The notes below the pieces were generated by a model, which worked only from the letters and a program-made list of their open reading frames with translations, did not search any database and was not told the DNA's origin. This document shows, piece by piece, positions 7,810-16,072 of a stretch of 64,000 nucleotides of DNA. Position numbers and translations under genes: made by a program. Position 1 is the stretch's first letter. The number at the start of each line of letters is the position of its first letter. This stretch comes from Thalassotalea euphylliae. Lineage in GTDB: Bacteria; Pseudomonadota; Gammaproteobacteria; Enterobacterales; Alteromonadaceae. The DNA lies in NCBI RefSeq assembly GCF_003390335.1, contig NZ_QUOU01000001.1, positions 1,116,001-1,180,000 on the forward strand, written 5' to 3'.

Positions 7810-9072
7810 ATGAAATTACGAAATACATCATTTAAAACATCATTCATTGCCTTAGCGTTAGCAGCGGCATCATCGGTGAATGCAGCAAGTATCGCGATTA
7901 CCAATGCAAAAGTTCACACTGTAACCGACGCAGGTGTATTGGAAAACGCGACGCTGGTTATCGACAACGGCGTTATTGCGGCTATTAACCCTGCAACATT
8001 GGATGCCGACCACATTATTGATGCTCAAGGTAAGGTGGTAACGCCTGGTTTGATTAGCTCAATGAACCAAATTGGCTTGGTTGAAGTGAGTGCTGTCGCG
8101 CGCAGCCGCGATGCAGATGCGAAAAAAGCGGATATTACTTTTGATCCAAGCCTTGCCTTTAATCCAAAATCTAGCTTAATTGCGTTTACGCGCAAAGCAG
8201 GCATTACCAGCAATGTTAGCGCGCCAAATGGCGGTGATGACATGTTTAAAGGTCAAACCTTTGCCGCTAAGTTAAATGGTGAGTTTGATAGTGTTTACAG
8301 CCCGAAAAATGGCGTGTTAGTCGAGCTTGGCAGTGAGTCAAAGGGCTCACGAGCGACTAACTTACAAGCACTTACCAATAAGTTAGAAGATGCTCAAAAA
8401 GCGCTAGATAAAGCGGAAAAAATGGCCAAGAAAAACGCTAAAGACAAAGATAAAAAAGCGCCTAAGCGCAGCGAGCAAGCCATTAATGCCGTGCTTAATG
8501 GTGACAAACCATTACTAGTGCACGTTGATCGTGCCACCGATATTTTGGCGGTACTTGAGCTTAAACAGCGCTTTAATTTGGATCTAGTGTTACTTGGTGC
8601 AGCAGATGCGCCATTAGTGGTTGAGCAACTTGCTAGCGCTAAAGTGCCAGTTGTTATGGGCGCACTGCGGAACCTGCCGGGGAGTTTTGATTCATTACAC
8701 GTAGGTTTAGCAAATGCAGGCTTGCTACACAAAGCTGGCGTTAACGTTGTGTTGACCGTTAGTGGTGATTCGCACAACGCGCACCAACTGCGTTTTGACG
8801 CGGGTAATGCGGTTGCTAATGGTATGGACTACGACGCGGCGCTGGCTGCGGTAACCGCTAATGTCGCTGATGCGTTTAACTTAGATACAGGTCGAATTGC
8901 CGTTGGTAAACCTGCCGATATTGTCCTGTGGAGTGCAGACCCATTTGAGCTAAGCACAAGTGCAGAGCAAATTTGGATTGACGGTGAGCAGCAAGTGCTT
9001 GAAAGCCGCCAAGACAAACTGCGTGATCGTTACATGGCAACCAGTGAAATGCCAAGAGCATACACTAAGTAA
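7810..9072 (+). CDS. Amidohydrolase-like exported protein lacking the HxH metal motif
   Basis: A 420-residue protein with an N-terminal signal peptide (cleavage near SSVNA-AS), partner of the preceding amidohydrolase. ATG 7810 is chosen because GGGAGG (7798-7803) sits at proper spacing; a longer frame starting upstream would overlap the previous gene. The overall layout is amidohydrolase-like (GKVVTPGLI near the N-terminus, TGRIAVGKPADIVLWSADPF at the C-terminus). However, where the partner has HSH this one has MNQ (residues 85-87). It also has a Lys-rich helical insertion around residues 190-215. It may be a non-catalytic partner subunit or use another metal arrangement. Confidence 0.82.
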   Translation: MKLRNTSFKTSFIALALAAASSVNAASIAITNAKVHTVTDAGVLENATLVIDNGVIAAINPATLDADHIIDAQGKVVTPGLISSMNQIGLVEVSAVARSRDADAKKADITFDPSLAFNPKSSLIAFTRKAGITSNVSAPNGGDDMFKGQTFAAKLNGEFDSVYSPKNGVLVELGSESKGSRATNLQALTNKLEDAQKALDKAEKMAKKNAKDKDKKAPKRSEQAINAVLNGDKPLLVHVDRATDILAVLELKQRFNLDLVLLGAADAPLVVEQLASAKVPVVMGALRNLPGSFDSLHVGLANAGLLHKAGVNVVLTVSGDSHNAHQLRFDAGNAVANGMDYDAALAAVTANVADAFNLDTGRIAVGKPADIVLWSADPFELSTSAEQIWIDGEQQVLESRQDKLRDRYMATSEMPRAYTK

Positions 9073-9103
9073 CGCTGAGTAACACGATAGTTAAATGAAA
9101 CGT

Positions 9104-9139
9104 AAAACCCTCATTAATTTAATCATGAGGGTTTTGTTT
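9104..9139 (+). terminator. Rho-independent terminator after the amidohydrolase pair
   Basis: An 11-bp perfect stem (AAAACCCTCAT at 9104-9114 with 9125-9135) with a 10-base loop continues into a T-rich run. Confidence 0.85.
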
Positions 9140-9212
9140 CTTGTCGATTTCTTTTTATCGCCATTTTTTATAACATTTGACACACAAGTGTCCAAGCTGT
9201 GAACTAGTCGTT

Positions 9213-9596
9213 ATGTTTAAGCCTCATTGTGATTATCAAATCTCTGTTACCGACAACATCATGCACTGCACGATGAGAGGCGTGTGGAATGTTGAAGGTG
9301 TTTGGCAGTACTTTGATGATATTCAGCGACATGCCGAGCCAATATTGGATTCTCCATGGATTCGTATTGTCGATACGACAGAGTTTGAAGGCGGTGGTTT
9401 AGCACTGATGGATGCACTCAAGGATATTCAAGAATGGAGCCTCGCGCATAAATGCAAGCACTTGATCATTGTCGCGCCTCGACCCTTGAACAAAGCAATT
9501 CTAGACCAGCATCAGGCGACATATGCCAATATGAAGTACTTATACACGATGGAAGAGGCGCTAACTCAAGCTCAAGCCCTACTTAGTGTCGATTAA
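9213..9596 (+). CDS. Small STAS/SpoIIAA-like hypothetical protein
   Basis: A 127-residue protein I do not recognise with certainty. I choose ATG 9213 because the preceding in-frame TTG (9177) has no ribosome binding site and its extra residues look unlike the rest; the choice is uncertain. The alternation of short beta-like segments and helices (YQISVTDNIMHCTMRG, WIRIVDTTEF, CKHLIIVAP, a C-terminal helix rich in Ala/Gln) resembles the SpoIIAA/STAS-like fold seen in many marine gammaproteobacterial proteins. No catalytic motif is visible. It stands alone between two terminator-bounded units and is convergent with the DUF4177 gene. Confidence 0.6.
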   Translation: MFKPHCDYQISVTDNIMHCTMRGVWNVEGVWQYFDDIQRHAEPILDSPWIRIVDTTEFEGGGLALMDALKDIQEWSLAHKCKHLIIVAPRPLNKAILDQHQATYANMKYLYTMEEALTQAQALLSVD

Positions 9597-9624
9597 GTGT
9601 GTTAGGCCGGCTCAGTCAGTACCG

Positions 9625-9822
9625 CTAAGTAATCGCCTTTTTCATTATTCCTGAAAAGCCGAATTCACCTTCTAGCTCGCGAAAATCGACATTAACAAGC
9701 TCCCATCCCTGCAAGCCAAGCTCGTTGAGGTATGCTTCAAGATCTTCTCGTTTTTTGCCTTTAAACATCCCCGCGCTTTTGACATCACTCGAATCTATGA
9801 TTTTGTACTCGTACAGTTGCAT
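9625..9822 (-). CDS. DUF4177 domain-containing small protein
   Basis: A 65-residue protein with the DUF4177 pattern: an N-terminal MQLYEYKII strand, a central helix (KREDLEAYLNELGLQGWELVNVD) and a closing strand pair. Comparable proteins of this size are widespread and of unknown function. The start ATG has an AGGAAA-type ribosome binding site just upstream on the minus strand. It lies downstream of the DinB-like gene on the same strand with a gap of about 55 bases, so the two may be co-transcribed. Confidence 0.8.
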   Translation of the reverse strand: MQLYEYKIIDSSDVKSAGMFKGKKREDLEAYLNELGLQGWELVNVDFRELEGEFGFSGIMKKAIT

Positions 9823-9877
9823 CGCTTATTTCCTTTTTTATGACCTTGTTCTGTATTGGGTTAGTTTAACTAATCGT

Positions 9878-10429
9878 TTAATTAGCACTAACAGCGCTAC
9901 CTTCACTGACCACAACGGGTAAGTCCATACAAGCATAGTCAATACCAAATTGGCTCATCACACAAGTGAGCTGACCACGGTGGTGTGTTTGGTGATTAAA
10001 AAGGTGCTGAATAACGTCACCAGCAAGTTTACTGATCTCATCGCCTTCTGTCGTTGTATAGCGAATATGGGTTGTACAGTCTTGCTCAGTCAGCTGTTGG
10101 CAGAAGGTGATGATGAGTTGATCTAGCTGTTGTCTTGCATCTATGAGTTCATCGAGTGACTCAAAATAACGGTCTGTCGGCGACTGAGGAGTCGGGAGCC
10201 CTGCAAGTATTTCCGGAGAAAAGTTGGCAATGCGGTTGTCAGCCAAGCGACCGAGGAGAATCAAATCGCCAAAAAGCAAGTGGTTCCAATAGTCGATAAT
10301 CGTCTCGAAAAATGAGCCTGTCGGTTGATTGAGGAGTGCGCCCGGTTGCTGGCGGCAAATCGTTAATAGCTGGCGGTTAATGCGTTGATTATAGTGCGCC
10401 ATCATTTGAAAATTTTTCGGTAGACTCAT
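9878..10429 (-). CDS. DinB family protein (putative metal-dependent hydrolase or thiol transferase)
   Basis: A 183-residue four-helix-bundle protein of the DinB/YfiT-like superfamily. Visible family signals are the first metal-ligand histidine in DYWNHLLFGD and the C-terminal histidine pair in HLFNHQTHHRGQLT; together these would give the three-histidine metal site. Despite the name, this family is not the error-prone DNA polymerase; members act as thiol-dependent S-transferases or are uncharacterised. It is encoded upstream of the DUF4177 gene on the same strand. Confidence 0.85.
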   Translation of the reverse strand: MSLPKNFQMMAHYNQRINRQLLTICRQQPGALLNQPTGSFFETIIDYWNHLLFGDLILLGRLADNRIANFSPEILAGLPTPQSPTDRYFESLDELIDARQQLDQLIITFCQQLTEQDCTTHIRYTTTEGDEISKLAGDVIQHLFNHQTHHRGQLTCVMSQFGIDYACMDLPVVVSEGSAVSAN

Positions 10430-10565
10430 GGTTATGACAAATATCCTTGTTAAATTAATGTTCGAGTTCGCTTGAAAAAGCTCGAATTGAGGTCATTACC
10501 CTTGATGTTGCATTGCCAGAATTTGTCGTGTTTCTAGTTCCTTGTTTGCACTATTGTGCGGCAGT

Positions 10566-11480
10566 TTAGCGTTTTTGTGAATTGAACCCATACCAAGTAT
10601 AAGCATTTTCAAAACACAGTTGATTTACGACTTCACTCGGCACGTTATTCGACACTTTATTAGGCACTTCATTAGACAGATGGCTTTGCTTGAGTATGTC
10701 ACAATAACCTTGCCATAGCGCTTGGTATGAATTTGAGAATAATGAAAGCGGAAAGTTACTTGCCAGCATCACACGATGGCGGCCAAAGCAAGCAATGGCG
10801 TAATCAATGACTTGCTGTTGCCAATGTGCACAGTAGTCACGCGCTGTCATTTCCCAGCCAGAGCATTTAATGGCGATATTGTCATAGCGAGCAAGGCGCT
10901 GAACACCTGCTTGCCAGCTGGTATCTTGAGTAATATCTAGGCTGGGCCAACCTGCGTGATTAATCATAATGCGCAGATTGGGCACGCGATCTAAGATAGC
11001 AGAGAGTAGGCTCTGGGCTGCCGAGTCCGCCAATGACAGTTGTAGCTCAAAATGCAGGCCTAGGTTAGCTAACATGTTGAACTTTTCGATTATGTTAGCC
11101 TGCTCAAGAATAGCTTCTGCGCTTTCATCAAGAATGTGTCTAACCCCAACCACAGAGCTAAATGTATTGAGTTTAGCTAGTGTTTCACAATAAGACGGTA
11201 ACTCAGCGCTCAAATCGATCGTTGCTACTGACTTAAATGGCAAGGATACCGTCTTTTCAAGCCAGGCGATCTCGCGCCAAGGCTGATTATTATCAAACCC
11301 TGCTTCGATGTGGACAAAGCCCGCGAGTGAAAACGGCTGCTCTAGTGTGAGTGCCGAGCAGTCAAAATTGCGGGTAATTATTTGTTTATCTGGCCAATAT
11401 GGCGGGTTTTCAGGTTTTAGCCAAGAGTAATCACCGCAATCTAGGTCAAATAAGTGCAGGTGAGGGTCGATAATACGCAT
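10566..11480 (-). CDS. Amidohydrolase_2 family lactonase-like protein (COG3618 type)
   Basis: A 304-residue TIM-barrel hydrolase of the 2-pyrone-dicarboxylate lactonase / L-rhamnonolactonase / L-fuconolactonase group. The protein begins MRIIDPHLHLFDL with the metal-binding HxH at His7-His9; the later INHAGWP and ASNFPLSLF match the family's conserved barrel-end segments. I choose the start at 11480 because it begins exactly at the family's N-terminus; a longer in-frame start would overlap the SDR gene. It lies 22 bases downstream of the SDR gene and behind a TetR gene, suggesting a small oxidation-then-lactone-hydrolysis pathway for a sugar or aromatic acid; the substrate is unknown. Confidence 0.82.
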   Translation of the reverse strand: MRIIDPHLHLFDLDCGDYSWLKPENPPYWPDKQIITRNFDCSALTLEQPFSLAGFVHIEAGFDNNQPWREIAWLEKTVSLPFKSVATIDLSAELPSYCETLAKLNTFSSVVGVRHILDESAEAILEQANIIEKFNMLANLGLHFELQLSLADSAAQSLLSAILDRVPNLRIMINHAGWPSLDITQDTSWQAGVQRLARYDNIAIKCSGWEMTARDYCAHWQQQVIDYAIACFGRHRVMLASNFPLSLFSNSYQALWQGYCDILKQSHLSNEVPNKVSNNVPSEVVNQLCFENAYTWYGFNSQKR

Positions 11481-11502
11481 AATGTTTAATGAATGACTTG
11501 GC

Positions 11503-12228
11503 TTATTGCGCGGTGTAGCCACCGTCAATGACTTGCAAGCTGCCAGTAATAAATTTGGCTTTATCCGATGCTAAAAATAGCGTTAACTCGGCAACTTCTT
11601 GAGGCTGTCCCAAGCGGCCAAGTGGTTGCAGGGCTGCCTCTTCTTGATGGACTTGGTTGATATCGGCGCCAGATTGTTCGACATAGCGATTAATCGCGTT
11701 GTGATAGAGCGGCGTTTCTATCGTGCCAGGGCAAACGGCATTAGCACGGATATTGTATTGGGCATAATCAAGCGCGGTTGTGCGCGCCATTGACGCGAGT
11801 GCAGATTTTGACAAGTTATAGGCAAATGAGTTGCGCTTGCCAACAACCGCTTGATCACTGGCAATATAAATAATTGAGCCACTTTGTTGCTCACGCATAA
11901 AGGGTAAACATGCCTGTGTGGCAGCATAGGCGCCTTTGACATTGATATTGAAAACACGCGTTAAGTCAGCTTCGCTGGTATCTTCGATATTGGCTGAGAA
12001 ATGAATGCCAGCGTTGGAAACCAGTGCATCAATGCCGTGTTGGCGTCCCAACTTATCGACCGCATCCTTTACTGCCGCGATATCAGTGACATCGCACTCA
12101 ATAAAGTGACCATATTCACTTGCTTGAATATCAAGGTTAAAGACTTGGTAACCTTCCTTGACAAAGGTTTTCGCAATGCTCAAGCCAATGCCTGAGCTAC
12201 CGCCAGTAATAATACAAGTTTTCTTCAC
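11503..12228 (-). CDS. Short-chain dehydrogenase/reductase (SDR)
   Basis: A 241-residue NAD(P)-dependent oxidoreductase with the classical SDR pattern: TGGSSGIG (about residues 8-15) for dinucleotide binding, the NAG motif in SNAGIHFSAN, the catalytic serine in IYIASDQ, and YNLSK as the YxxxK motif. The C-terminus has PLGRLGQPQEVA and GSLQVIDGGY as in most members. I place the start at GTG 12228 because a GAGAT ribosome-binding-like sequence lies at proper spacing and the protein then begins at the first strand; an upstream ATG at 12276 would add an unusual basic tail. The aspartate after the second strand (NLDIQ) suggests NAD rather than NADP. Confidence 0.85.
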   Translation of the reverse strand: MKKTCIITGGSSGIGLSIAKTFVKEGYQVFNLDIQASEYGHFIECDVTDIAAVKDAVDKLGRQHGIDALVSNAGIHFSANIEDTSEADLTRVFNINVKGAYAATQACLPFMREQQSGSIIYIASDQAVVGKRNSFAYNLSKSALASMARTTALDYAQYNIRANAVCPGTIETPLYHNAINRYVEQSGADINQVHQEEAALQPLGRLGQPQEVAELTLFLASDKAKFITGSLQVIDGGYTAQ

Positions 12229-12480
12229 GTTAATATCTCGTTTGTGTCTATTTTGTTTGTGTCTATATATGGCCAAGTCAAGAAATTGTCTTATGCTAGT
12301 GTCATTAAATTCAGCATTGTCGGCTCGCTAGCCTAGCTAGTCTCTATCAGCTTGATTTATGGCTAACTAAGCAGGGGTATTCTACTTGTAATTGGTTTTT
12401 TATTCACCAAGGGGATTAGACTAAAGCGCTTTTACCTAGAGTGAGAAGAGTTACCGGCTTATTGTCAGCTGTTGCCCAAA

Positions 12481-13110
12481 CTACTGCTGAGTTAAGTAGC
12501 TGAGGAGCATCGCGCTGAGCTGTTGGCAATGTTCTTCCATTGCCAATGGCGAAGCGATTGCGGGTGTTAGATCGCCATATAGTATTTTTTCGATTAGGCC
12601 GTTGATCATCATAAACGTTGCCATATCACAAGCCATTTGCGGTGAACGATGCGTTATCTCTTGTGCATGTTGCATTAACATCGCTGCAATTTCGCGATAT
12701 TCCTGCGAACGTTCATTGAGTTGGCTGGTGGGCAATATTTCTGGGTATAAGCGTGCATTCAGGTGTAAGGTTCTCAGTACACCGGCATTGTTGGATAAAA
12801 AATGGCAACAATTTTCGACAATATAGGTAATTTGCTGTGCTAGTGTCGCCTGTTTCTCTGTTGTTAGTGCCAGTACCCAGTCCCGTTGTTGAGTACCGAA
12901 GTCTTGATATAAATAGGGCAACAACGCCTCTTTGTTTTTAAAGCGACGATAAAATGTCCCTACAGAGACCCCTGCATTTTCAGTGATTTGTGCAATACTA
13001 ATATGCTCAAAAAAGTCTTGTTTTAGACAACTATTGAGCGCGTCGAGTAGCTTCTTTTGAGTTTGCTGACTTCGTACTTGTTTGGCTTCAATAATTGAAT
13101 CTGCTTGCAT
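12481..13110 (-). CDS. TetR family transcriptional regulator
   Basis: A 209-residue repressor-type protein. The N-terminal helix-turn-helix is plain (residues about 15-60: QKKLLDALNSCL, ISIAQITENAGVSVGTFYRRFKNKEALLPYLY), followed by an all-helical ligand-binding domain that is not conserved in sequence. It is upstream of, and on the same strand as, the SDR and lactonase genes with a 252-base gap, so it probably controls them or the opposite promoter of the DUF3010 gene. The ligand cannot be predicted. Confidence 0.88.
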   Translation of the reverse strand: MQADSIIEAKQVRSQQTQKKLLDALNSCLKQDFFEHISIAQITENAGVSVGTFYRRFKNKEALLPYLYQDFGTQQRDWVLALTTEKQATLAQQITYIVENCCHFLSNNAGVLRTLHLNARLYPEILPTSQLNERSQEYREIAAMLMQHAQEITHRSPQMACDMATFMMINGLIEKILYGDLTPAIASPLAMEEHCQQLSAMLLSYLTQQ

Positions 13111-13397
13111 ACTTTCTCTCTCGGGGAATTTAGCCTGTCTTAGGCATTAGATTACTGCTATTTCTTTCGGCTACTTGATCTTAAAAATTAAGGCTTAGCA
13201 GAGTACTGTACTCTTACTTGTGCTAGCAGTCTAAGGCAACTATTTGGCTAAGTCGAGCGACTAAAGAGGATGTTTGTACATATTTAGTGCAAATACTTCA
13301 AACCATTGTTCGATATTGTACGTAATCTATGAAATTACTGTCCTTCCCACTAAGACAAGAGCATAATAGCGCCGTTTAATGCATGGGGATAAAGACA

Positions 13398-13823
13398 ATG
13401 AAAGTATGTGGTGTTGAGCTTAAAGGTAATGATGCAATTGTATGCGTAATGTCGTTGGCAGATGGACTGTACGACTTACCGCAGTTGCGGGTTGCAAAGG
13501 TTTCTATTGATGACGCAGGCGATGCTGAGCAAGTACAAAAATTTCAATTTGCGTTTAAGAAGTTGATGGAAGACTACCAAGTTGAACAAGTGGTGATTAA
13601 AGGGCGCGCGCTAAAAGGCAAGTTCGCAGGCGGGCCTGTTGGCTTTAAACTTGAAGCCGCGATTCAACTAATTGACACGCTCAAGGTTGATATAGTTTCA
13701 GGTAGTTTTGTGAAAAACACGTTGGCAAAAAGCCAAGTGGGTATTGATTTTCGCGATACAGGATTGAAAAAGTTCCAACAAACGGCTTTTGAAACTGTGT
13801 TTGCGTTTTTTGAAGGGAAATAA
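13398..13823 (+). CDS. DUF3010 family protein
   Basis: A 141-residue protein matching DUF3010, a family of marine and enteric gammaproteobacteria. The sequence starts MKVCGVELKGNDAIVCV, a strand pattern reminiscent of RNase H/actin-like folds such as Holliday-junction-resolvase-like proteins, and contains VVIKGRALKGKFAGGPVGFKLEAAIQL. I choose ATG 13398 over the in-frame ATG 13383 because GGGGAT precedes it at suitable spacing and the protein then begins with the conserved strand. No function is established. It is a single-gene unit divergent from the TetR gene. Confidence 0.8.
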   Translation: MKVCGVELKGNDAIVCVMSLADGLYDLPQLRVAKVSIDDAGDAEQVQKFQFAFKKLMEDYQVEQVVIKGRALKGKFAGGPVGFKLEAAIQLIDTLKVDIVSGSFVKNTLAKSQVGIDFRDTGLKKFQQTAFETVFAFFEGK

Positions 13824-13991
13824 CATTCAGTGCATTAGCACAAAAGCGAGTTTCGCAGCAGCAACGAAGTAAACGACGAGCAACTATATAAACCGCTCCA
13901 ATAGCCATTTATAAACCGCGGTTATATTGGAAATAGAAGTTGAGTTTGTGCTTTTAAATTGGCTACGAACCTTGTTAAAATGTTAGGGTTT

Positions 13992-14008
13992 AACAAGTCC
14001 GACCAGTT
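13992..14008 (+). promoter_or_regulatory. FadR-like operator before the acyl-CoA dehydrogenase gene
   Basis: The 17-base sequence AACAAGTCCGACCAGTT matches the palindrome AACTGGTCCGACCAGTT at 15 of 17 positions; the right half is perfect. That palindrome is the form known for FadR sites in gammaproteobacteria. It lies about 30 bases upstream of an acyl-CoA dehydrogenase start, which is the expected place for a fatty-acid-responsive repressor site. Binding is inferred from the match. Confidence 0.6.
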
Positions 14009-14038
14009 AGTGTTGGGATTCAAATTGAGGAAACGACA

Positions 14039-15835
14039 ATGCCAGAATATAAAGCTCCACTGCGTGATATGCAGTTCGTGATGCAAGAGTTGTTAGATTG
14101 TGAAACTCATTACCAAAACTTGGGTTATGAAGACGCAACACCAGATATGGTTAGCGCAATCATGGCTGAAGCTGGTAAATTTACAGAAGAAGTCATTGCA
14201 CCTATTAACCAATCAGGCGACGAGCAAGGTTGTAAGTGGGAAGACGGTGTTGTTACAACACCTGATGGCTTTAAAGAAGCTTATCAACAATACGTAGAAG
14301 GTGGCTGGCCGACACTATCTCAACCAGTTGAGCACGGTGGTCAAGGTTTACCTCATTCCATTAACACGGCAATTGGTGAGTTCCTTTCTGCTGCAAACCA
14401 CAGTTTCGCAATGTACCCGGGGTTAAGTCACGGTGCGTTAGCAACTTTAGAAGCGCACGGTTCTGATGAGCAAAAAGCGATGTTCATGCCTAAGCTAGTT
14501 GACGGGACTTGGACTGGTACCATGTGTTTAACTGAACCACACTGTGGTACCGACTTAGGTATGTTACGCACTAAAGCTGAGTTAAATGACGATGGTTCAT
14601 ACTCACTTACGGGCACCAAGATTTTTATCTCTGCCGGTGAGCACGATTTATCAGACAACATTGTACATATCGTAATTGCACGTGTGCCAGGTTCTCCAGA
14701 AGGTACCAAAGGTATCTCATTATTTGTTGTACCTAAGTTCAATGTCACTGCTGACGGTGAAGTAGCTGATCGCAACGGCGTAAACTGTGGCTCAATTGAG
14801 CACAAGATGGGTATTCACGCGAATGCAACTTGTGTTATTAACTTCGATGGCGCCAAAGGTTACTTAATTGGCGAAGTCAACCGTGGTTTGAACTGTATGT
14901 TCACCTTTATGAACGCTGCGCGTTTAGGTGTTGCTAATGAAGGTGTTGCGGCAGCTGATGCTGCATTCCAAGGCTCATTAGCTTACGCACAAGATCGCTT
15001 ACAAATGCGCTCACTAACTGGTGCTAAGAACCCGAATGGCCCAGCTGACCCGATTATCGTTCACCCAGACGTTCGTCGTATGCTGTTAACGCAAAAATCA
15101 ATTGCAGAAGGTGGCCGAGCGTTAAATGGTTACTTAGCTCAGCTCGTTGATATTGTTGAAGCTGAAAAAGATCCTGCAAAGCGTGCCGAAGCAGAAAGCA
15201 AGCTAGCATTATTAACACCAATCGCCAAAGCATTCTTAACTGAGTTAGGTTTAGAGTGTACCAGCCACGGTGTACAAGTATTTGGTGGTCATGGCTTCAT
15301 CAAGGAATGGGGCATGGAGCAGTTGATGCGTGATACTAAGATCAGCTGTTTATACGAAGGCACCACTGGTATTCAAGCACTAGATTTACTTGCGCGTAAG
15401 ATCTTAGGCTCAAAAGGCGAAATGATTAAGCCATTCGCTGCTGAAGTGACTCAGTTCTGTACAGAGAATGTAACAGATGAGCAAATGAGTGAGTTTGTTA
15501 AGCCAATGATTACCATTGCACCTAACTGGCAGAAAATGACCCAAGAAATTGGTATGAAAGCGATGCAAAACCCAGATGAAATTGGCGCAGCATCAGTTGA
15601 TTACTTAATGTACTCAGGTTACCTAACACTTGCCTACTTCTGGGCGAAAATGGCTAAGGTTGCGTTCACTCAGTTAGCTGAAGGTACAGAAGACAAAGCG
15701 TTTTACGAAGCGAAAATCAAAACTGCTCGCTTCTACTTCGCACGTATCCTGCCTCGTGCACAAGGCCATGCAGCATGTATCGAAAACGGTGCGGCGAGCA
15801 TGATGGCACACGACGAAGAAGAATTTTTATTCTAA
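14039..15835 (+). CDS. Acyl-CoA dehydrogenase with extra C-terminal domain (DmdC-like)
   Basis: A 598-residue FAD-dependent acyl-CoA dehydrogenase, long version. Visible elements are the LTEPHCGTDLG and FISAGEHDL segments around the flavin and substrate sites, the LYEGTTGIQALDL motif of the family near residue 440, and the extra C-terminal helical domain (PF12806 type). This length and layout match 3-methylmercaptopropionyl-CoA dehydrogenase-like and general long-chain acyl-CoA dehydrogenases; which acyl chain it oxidises is not decidable here. The start has a good TGAGGAAA ribosome binding site. A FadR-like site lies upstream and a terminator follows, so it is a single-gene beta-oxidation unit. 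Confidence 0.92.
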   Translation: MPEYKAPLRDMQFVMQELLDCETHYQNLGYEDATPDMVSAIMAEAGKFTEEVIAPINQSGDEQGCKWEDGVVTTPDGFKEAYQQYVEGGWPTLSQPVEHGGQGLPHSINTAIGEFLSAANHSFAMYPGLSHGALATLEAHGSDEQKAMFMPKLVDGTWTGTMCLTEPHCGTDLGMLRTKAELNDDGSYSLTGTKIFISAGEHDLSDNIVHIVIARVPGSPEGTKGISLFVVPKFNVTADGEVADRNGVNCGSIEHKMGIHANATCVINFDGAKGYLIGEVNRGLNCMFTFMNAARLGVANEGVAAADAAFQGSLAYAQDRLQMRSLTGAKNPNGPADPIIVHPDVRRMLLTQKSIAEGGRALNGYLAQLVDIVEAEKDPAKRAEAESKLALLTPIAKAFLTELGLECTSHGVQVFGGHGFIKEWGMEQLMRDTKISCLYEGTTGIQALDLLARKILGSKGEMIKPFAAEVTQFCTENVTDEQMSEFVKPMITIAPNWQKMTQEIGMKAMQNPDEIGAASVDYLMYSGYLTLAYFWAKMAKVAFTQLAEGTEDKAFYEAKIKTARFYFARILPRAQGHAACIENGAASMMAHDEEEFLF

Positions 15836-15862
15836 TGCGTTGTAAGCGTTAAATACGATCTA

Positions 15863-15890
15863 AAAGGCCAGCATCTCGCTGGCCTTTCTT
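15863..15890 (+). terminator. Rho-independent terminator after the acyl-CoA dehydrogenase gene
   Basis: A 10-bp perfect stem (AAAGGCCAGC at 15863-15872 with 15878-15887) with a 5-base loop is followed by a short T-rich tail. Confidence 0.85.
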
Positions 15891-15934
15891 ATACTCTTAT
15901 CATTTTTACCTTACATATGTTGGGTGCTTAAATT

Positions 15935-16072
15935 ATACCAATTGAATTAATTAATTGATCAATTCAGAGCGCTGTCAGCGGTGGGAGAACAAGCCAAATT
16001 TTTGTTGATATAGTTATTCTACATCTCATCAATTTGGCGCAGTTATCGCGACGCTGACACGCTCCCAAAGGG
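15935..16072 (-). repeat. 266-bp structured repeat, copy A, left part (split by the IS)
   Basis: This is the first 138 bases of a repeat whose uninterrupted form is at 25717-25982. It is in the opposite orientation to the other copies. The outer end begins ATACCAATTGAATT. It is cut at CCCAAAGGG (16064-16072), which recurs at 17351-17359 on the other side of the IS. Joining 15935-16072 with 17360-17487 restores exactly 266 bases, with only about four differences from copy B by eye. Confidence 0.92.

Noticed and set aside
9878..10429. DinB as DNA polymerase IV
   Set aside because: The protein is the four-helix DinB/YfiT-type family; there are no polymerase motifs and no LexA box.
13898..13930. 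Hairpin CCAATA/TATTGG with inner palindrome AACCGCGGTT upstream of the acyl-CoA dehydrogenase gene
   Set aside because: Only six outer pairs with a long loop and no T run; too weak to call a feature.
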